Shown piece after piece: positions 6,955 through 11,149 of a stretch of 11,149 bases of DNA. The notes beneath the pieces are model-generated. The model did no database searches and was not told the origin of the DNA. It saw only the letters and a list, made by a program, of their open reading frames with translations. Position 1 is the stretch's first letter, and every line of letters begins with the position of its first letter. The stretch covers positions 7,826 through 18,974 of the forward strand of contig JAJPYK010000256.1 in NCBI GenBank assembly GCA_021205005.1, in the 5' to 3' direction. Made by a program: the position numbers and the translations under genes. The stretch comes from Paraprevotella sp. Lineage in GTDB: Bacteria > Bacteroidota > Bacteroidia > Bacteroidales > Bacteroidaceae.

Positions 6955-8922
6955 ATGGCGGAAGAAGATAAACAGCACGGCGAGGAAATACTTACCGAAT
7001 ATACGGAGGAACATATCCGGCATCTTTCGGACATGGAGCATATCCGTACACGTCCCGGCATGTATATCGGTAAGTTGGGCGACGGCTCACATGCGGAAGA
7101 CGGCATTTACGTATTGTTGAAAGAGGTCATCGACAACAGTATCGATGAGTTTAAAATGAATGCCGGCAAGCGTATTGAAATCACGATAGAAGATAATTTA
7201 AAGGTCAGTGTCCGGGATTATGGACGAGGCATCCCTTTAGGTAAACTGATCGAAGCCGTAAGCATGCTGAATACCGGCGGCAAATACGACTCCAAAGCGT
7301 TCAAGAAGAGTGTCGGGCTCAATGGAGTGGGCGTGAAGGCGGTCAATGCACTCAGTGCCCATTTCGAGGTGCGCAGTTGCCGTGACGGCGAGATGCGCAG
7401 GGCGACTTTCGAACGGGGCATTCTTACCGGGGATACTACGGGGCCGACCGAGGATGAAAACGGAACGTTCATCTATTTTGAACCGGACGACACCTTGTTT
7501 AGAAATTATTCTTTCCGCAATGAGTTTATAGAGATCATGTTGCGGAATTACACCTATCTGAATACGGGACTCACTATCATGTATAACGGTCGTCGCATTC
7601 ATTCGCGTAACGGATTGGTGGATTTATTGAATGACAACATGACCCACGACGGTCTTTATCCCATCATTCATTTAAAGGGAGAAGACATTGAAATAGCTTT
7701 CACTCACACCGGACAATACGGGGAGGAATATTACTCTTTCGTCAACGGACAGCACACTTCTCAGGGCGGTACCCATCAGAGTGCCTTCAAAAAGCATATC
7801 GCCGAGACGATCAAAGACTTTTCCGGTAAGAACTTCGATTACGGCGATATTCGCAACGGACTCGTGGCGGCCATCGCCATCAATATCGAAGAACCGCTGT
7901 TTGAAAGCCAAACCAAAATCAAACTCGGCTCGCTCACTACCGTTCCGGACGGAGGCATCAGCATCGACAAATTCGTGGGGGACTTCGTCAAAGAGCAGGT
8001 GGATAACTATCTGCACAAAAATACGGACGTGGCCGACATCATCATACAGAAGATTACGGAAAACGAGAAAGAACGCAAGGCTATTGCCGGCGTGACGAAG
8101 TTGGCTCGCGAGCGGGCCAAAAAGGCAAACTTGCACAACCGTAAGTTACGCGACTGCCGTTTCCATCTGAACGATGCCAAAGGAGACCTGAAAGAAGAGA
8201 GCAGCATTTTCATCACCGAAGGCGACTCAGCCAGCGGGAGTATCACCAAAAGCCGCGACGTGACCACGCAAGCCGTATTCAGTTTGCGGGGCAAGCCGCT
8301 GAATTGTTTCGGCCTGACGAAAAAGGTGGTTTATGAGAACGAGGAATTCAACCTGTTGCAAGCCGCTCTCAATATCGAGGAGGGGCTGGAAGGATTACGC
8401 TACAACAAGGTGATCGTAGCCACGGATGCCGATGTGGACGGGATGCACATTCGCCTGCTGATGATTACGTTTTTCTTGCAATTCTTTCCCGAACTGATTA
8501 AAAAAGGGCATGTCTACATCTTGCAAACCCCTTTGTTCCGCGTGCGCAACCGCAAGAGCAAGATCAGTAAAAACCAACTGAAAAAGTTGGCGGAAGAAGC
8601 CAAAAACAATAAGTCGGACTTTATCACCCGTTATTGTTATTCCGACGAAGAACGCATAGCCGCCATAGACGCCTTGGGACCTGAGCCGGAAATCACACGG
8701 TTCAAAGGGCTGGGGGAGATCTCTCCCGACGAATTCAAACATTTTATCGGCCCGGACATCCGATTGGAACAAGTGTCGCTGCACAAAAGCGATCAGGTGA
8801 AAGAGCTGTTGGAATACTACATGGGCAAGAACACCATGGAACGACAAAACTTTATTATCAACAATCTGGTCATCGAGGAAGACCGGGCAGAAGAAGATGA
8901 TACCGTAGAGACCGCAAATTAA
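6955..8922 (+). CDS. parE: DNA topoisomerase IV subunit B (type IIA topoisomerase ATPase subunit)
   Basis: This is the ATPase subunit that, with ParC, decatenates and relaxes daughter chromosomes. The GHKL ATPase domain shows E57-VIDNSIDE (catalytic Glu, Asn61 for magnesium), D88-YGRGIP, and a glycine-rich lid [13 protein letters not shown] (from about 120). A transducer domain follows at about 230-400. The TOPRIM domain has E422-GDSASG and D491-ADVDGMHIR, the magnesium-binding acidic residues, plus LRGKPLN. At 655 residues it is the size of ParE rather than the longer proteobacterial GyrB. EGDSASGS, instead of the EGDSAGGS of typical GyrB, also fits the Bacteroidetes ParE branch. Distinguishing it from a second GyrB needs a tree. 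It lies 6 bases after the GNAT gene and 10 before coaD, and has no promoter of its own that I can see. Confidence 0.92.
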   Translation: MAEEDKQHGEEILTEYTEEHIRHLSDMEHIRTRPGMYIGKLGDGSHAEDGIYVLLKEVIDNSIDEFKMNAGKRIEITIEDNLKVSVRDYGRGIPLGKLIEAVSMLNTGGKYDSKAFKKSVGLNGVGVKAVNALSAHFEVRSCRDGEMRRATFERGILTGDTTGPTEDENGTFIYFEPDDTLFRNYSFRNEFIEIMLRNYTYLNTGLTIMYNGRRIHSRNGLVDLLNDNMTHDGLYPIIHLKGEDIEIAFTHTGQYGEEYYSFVNGQHTSQGGTHQSAFKKHIAETIKDFSGKNFDYGDIRNGLVAAIAINIEEPLFESQTKIKLGSLTTVPDGGISIDKFVGDFVKEQVDNYLHKNTDVADIIIQKITENEKERKAIAGVTKLARERAKKANLHNRKLRDCRFHLNDAKGDLKEESSIFITEGDSASGSITKSRDVTTQAVFSLRGKPLNCFGLTKKVVYENEEFNLLQAALNIEEGLEGLRYNKVIVATDADVDGMHIRLLMITFFLQFFPELIKKGHVYILQTPLFRVRNRKSKISKNQLKKLAEEAKNNKSDFITRYCYSDEERIAAIDALGPEPEITRFKGLGEISPDEFKHFIGPDIRLEQVSLHKSDQVKELLEYYMGKNTMERQNFIINNLVIEEDRAEEDDTVETAN

Positions 8923-8932
8923 AACGCAACAA

Positions 8933-9391
8933 ATGGAAAAGATTGCCATATTTCCCGGCAGTTTCGATCCCTTTACCAAAGGACATGAATCGTTGCTGAG
9001 ACGGGGGCTTACCCTATTTGATCGCATCATCATCGGCGTGGGCATCAATGAAAGCAAACGCATGGAGCAGAGTACGGAGCAGCGCATCAACGCCCTGCGC
9101 AAGCTCTTTGCCGGAGACGACCGCATTCAGGTGGAAGGCTATTCGGATCTGACCGTCGACTTCGCTGCCCGCCATCAAGCCAAATTCATCCTGCGAGGCA
9201 TACGCTCTTTCAAGGATTATGAATATGAACTGAATATCGCCGACCTGAACCGTAGGCTCTCCGGCGTGGATACCATCATCCTGTTCACCGAACCGGAATG
9301 GGCTTTCATCAGTTCCACCATCGTGAAAGAGCTTATGCACTTCGGGAAGGACATCACGCCTTATATCCCCGAAGGACTGGAATATGAATAA
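8933..9391 (+). CDS. coaD: phosphopantetheine adenylyltransferase
   Basis: The protein catalyses the penultimate step of coenzyme A synthesis: 4'-phosphopantetheine plus ATP gives dephospho-CoA and pyrophosphate. It is 152 residues, close to the family norm of about 160. Family marks are the nucleotidyltransferase motif G9-SFDPFTKGH18 (the (H/T)xGH signature), the LRGIRSFKDYEYE segment (87-99) that lines the pantetheine and ATP site, and ISSTIVKE (126-133), the second nucleotidyltransferase signature. No signal or membrane segment is present, so it is cytoplasmic. The start at 8933 follows the parE stop by 10 bases. Its TAA falls inside ATGAATAA, which overlaps a potential start for the next gene. 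Its location with parE and an S41 protease recurs, as I recall, in other Bacteroidales genomes. There is no functional link to topoisomerase IV that I can argue from sequence. Confidence 0.95.
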   Translation: MEKIAIFPGSFDPFTKGHESLLRRGLTLFDRIIIGVGINESKRMEQSTEQRINALRKLFAGDDRIQVEGYSDLTVDFAARHQAKFILRGIRSFKDYEYELNIADLNRRLSGVDTIILFTEPEWAFISSTIVKELMHFGKDITPYIPEGLEYE

Positions 9392-9416
9392 AACAACACA
9401 CAACATACACATCGTC

Positions 9417-10991
9417 ATGAAAACAACACTATTGGCAGTCTGTCTGCTTTGCATGCCTTTATGGGGCATCGCACAACGGCATGGGAATACATCGGAAATA
9501 GAGAAATCCATACGTAAGCTTTCTATGGCCCAACTGGCCATCAGCAGTATGTACGTAGACAGCGTGGATGACAACAAACTGGCGGAAGACGCCATCAACG
9601 GCATGCTTTCCCACTTAGATCCGCACTCTGCTTACACCTATGCCGAAGAAACGAGAAAGATGAACGAACCGTTGAAAGGAAATTTCGACGGTATAGGGGT
9701 CCAATTCAATATGCTGGACGATACGCTTATGGTCATCCAGCCCGTGGCTAAGGGACCGTCGGAGAAAGTCGGTATCCTGGCCGGAGACCGTATCGTGACG
9801 GTTAACGATACTGCTATCGCCGGCGTTAAAATGAGTCTTGAAGAGATTATGAGACGTTTGCGCGGTCCGCGAGGCTCGAAAGTGAAACTCGGCATCCTGC
9901 GCAAGAGTATTAAAGACACCTTGACTTTTACCGTTACCCGCGACAAGATTCCGGTAGCTACTTTGAATGCGGCCTATATGGTTACGCCTACGGTCGGGTT
10001 GATCCGTTTGTCCAGCTTCGGCAGCACCAGCCATGACGAAATGAAAAAGGCCATTCAGGAATTGCAGGCCAAAGGCATGAAGGATTTGATCCTGGATCTG
10101 CAACAGAATGGGGGAGGATATATGGAGGCCGCTACGACCATCGCCAGTGAGTTCTTACAGAAAAACGACTTGATTGTCTATACCAAAGGTTTGCGGACGC
10201 CTTATCAGGAATATCGTTCCGAGGGGTCGGGACTGTTCCGCGAGGGGAGACTCATCGTGCTGGTAGACGAGTATTCGGCTTCGGCCGCGGAAATCGTCAC
10301 CGGCGCCATACAGGATCAGGACCGCGGTCTGGTCGTGGGACGGCGTACGTTCGGCAAAGGACTGGTGCAGAAACCTTTCGTCCTGCCCGACGGTTCGATG
10401 ATACGCCTCACTGTGGCCCGCTATTATACGCCGAGCGGACGCTGCATCCAGAAACCATATACGATGGGCGACAAGATGAAATACAATATGGATGTCATCG
10501 AACGTTACAATCATGGCGAGCTGACCAATGCGGACAGCATCCATTTTCCCGATTCTCTGAAATATAAGACCCTGCGTGAAGGGCGGACGGTATACGGCGG
10601 CGGAGGTATCATGCCCGACTATTTTATTCCGTTGGACACGACTTTATACACTGCATTCCAGCGTGATCTGACCGCCAAAGGGGCGATTGTCAACGCCACT
10701 TTGAAGTTCATCGACAAGAACCGCAAGAAGATCCAGCGCGAGTACTCTTCTTTCAATAAGTTCAAGACGAACTTTAACGTGCCTCAGGAGCTCGTGGACA
10801 TGGTGCTCGACGAGGGAAAGAAGATGGACGTAAAGCCCAAGGACGACGAGGAATTGCAAAAGACAATGCCGGAGCTGGACCGTCAGCTCAAGGCGTTGAT
10901 AGCACGAGATATATGGGACATGTCGGAGTACTTTGCCATTATGTATGAAAAGAATCCGTTTGTACTGAAAGCATTGGAATTGCTGAAATAA
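9417..10991 (+). CDS. exported S41 family C-terminal processing protease with PDZ domain (CtpA/Prc-like)
   Basis: A serine protease of 524 residues from ATG 9417. Order: a signal peptide (1-19, MKTTLLAVCLLCMPLWGIA then Gln), a helical N-terminal segment, a PDZ domain (about 85-176, with F-DGIGVQF and AGDRIVTVND), and the S41 catalytic core (about 180-350). A C-terminal charged helical tail runs to 524. The catalytic Ser289 lies in DEYSASAAE and Lys314 in RRTFGKG, 25 residues apart as in CtpA of the family; LILDLQQNGGG forms the substrate-side strand. Such enzymes degrade or trim periplasmic proteins from unstructured C-termini that the PDZ domain binds. A start at 9384, overlapping the coaD stop by 8 bases, is possible and would add 11 residues before the signal peptide. 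ATG 9417 gives a cleaner signal. It is the last gene of its unit; a terminator follows 16 bases after the stop. Natural targets are unknown. Confidence 0.9.
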   Translation: MKTTLLAVCLLCMPLWGIAQRHGNTSEIEKSIRKLSMAQLAISSMYVDSVDDNKLAEDAINGMLSHLDPHSAYTYAEETRKMNEPLKGNFDGIGVQFNMLDDTLMVIQPVAKGPSEKVGILAGDRIVTVNDTAIAGVKMSLEEIMRRLRGPRGSKVKLGILRKSIKDTLTFTVTRDKIPVATLNAAYMVTPTVGLIRLSSFGSTSHDEMKKAIQELQAKGMKDLILDLQQNGGGYMEAATTIASEFLQKNDLIVYTKGLRTPYQEYRSEGSGLFREGRLIVLVDEYSASAAEIVTGAIQDQDRGLVVGRRTFGKGLVQKPFVLPDGSMIRLTVARYYTPSGRCIQKPYTMGDKMKYNMDVIERYNHGELTNADSIHFPDSLKYKTLREGRTVYGGGGIMPDYFIPLDTTLYTAFQRDLTAKGAIVNATLKFIDKNRKKIQREYSSFNKFKTNFNVPQELVDMVLDEGKKMDVKPKDDEELQKTMPELDRQLKALIARDIWDMSEYFAIMYEKNPFVLKALELLK

Positions 10992-11007
10992 CAGTCGAAT
11001 TAAGAAT

Positions 11008-11047
11008 AAAAAGAGGAGGGTCTGAGGCGGACTTCTCCTCTTTTTTT
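11008..11047 (+). terminator. intrinsic terminator after the S41 protease gene, symmetric in both directions
   Basis: AAAAAGAGGAG (11008-11018) pairs over 11 bases with CTCCTCTTTTT (11035-11045); two G-U pairs can extend the stem inward (11019-11020 with 11033-11034) and the loop is about 12 bases. Seven T bases follow directly at 11041-11047, partly inside the stem. The A-run on the left means that reading from the other strand also gives a U-tract, so it could end a convergent gene beyond the window. Confidence 0.8.
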
Positions 11048-11149
11048 CTATCCTTGCGTTACCGTATTTTCCATCGGATGCAGGTCCCGATTTTTGGTAG
11101 TGTTTCACCGAGTGTGTCTGATCAAAGGCCCCCAAGCCTGTAGACCTCA
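11048..11149. other. unannotated tail after the terminator
   Basis: These 102 bases contain no convincing open frame, tRNA-like fold or perfect promoter. A GATTTTTG at 11089-11096 is one base off the Bacteroidetes -7 consensus but has no clear -33 partner at the right distance. It is probably the upstream region of the next gene or the end of a convergent one. Confidence 0.4.

Noticed and set aside
11089..11096. GATTTTTG as a promoter for the next gene
   Set aside because: First base differs from TAnnTTTG, no TTTG at the right distance upstream, and no following start codon with an open frame is visible in the window.

Overview
The window looks like chromosomal core DNA of a Bacteroidales bacterium (phylum Bacteroidota), genus not assigned. 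The evidence is threefold. Two sites match the Bacteroidetes -7 promoter element TAnnTTTG. Start codons lack strong Shine-Dalgarno sequences, and exported proteins mature at Ala|Gln. The gene set also fits: a GH18/deacetylase/GT2 fusion, a THUMP-like methyltransferase, a GNAT-like protein of about 383 aa, and parE-coaD-S41 protease in a row. Every gene I can support lies on the + strand. No RNA gene, CRISPR array, insertion sequence or phage gene is visible.

Layout. Positions 2-127 may hold the last codons of an upstream gene. A good Bacteroidetes promoter (160-190) starts the first transcription unit. That unit encodes a large envelope protein with an N-terminal membrane anchor, a GH18 glycosidase-like domain, a NodB polysaccharide deacetylase and a processive GT2 glycosyltransferase with membrane helices. 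In this sequence the gene is split by a frameshift at about 1653-1680, exactly in the linker between GH18 and NodB. It is followed by an exported VanX-type D-Ala-D-Ala dipeptidase (3756-4430) and, 6 bases later, a THUMP-like class I methyltransferase (4437-5636).

A second promoter (5732-5765) starts a tightly packed unit of four genes. These are a GNAT-like protein (5797-6948), topoisomerase IV subunit B (parE, 6955-8922), phosphopantetheine adenylyltransferase (coaD, 8933-9391) and an exported S41 C-terminal processing protease (9417-10991). A strong hairpin terminator (11008-11047) closes the unit. The last 100 bases hold nothing I can name.

How the genes work together. The first unit is mainly about the envelope: making, deacetylating and perhaps cutting a beta-linked N-acetylhexosamine polymer, and hydrolysing D-Ala-D-Ala. 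The second mixes housekeeping functions (chromosome decatenation, coenzyme A synthesis, periplasmic proteolysis) that share a transcript but not an obvious pathway. The most noteworthy points are the broken tri-domain polysaccharide enzyme and what its predicted membrane topology implies. I found no convincing evidence of a wholly new system here; most of the window is ordinary core genome.
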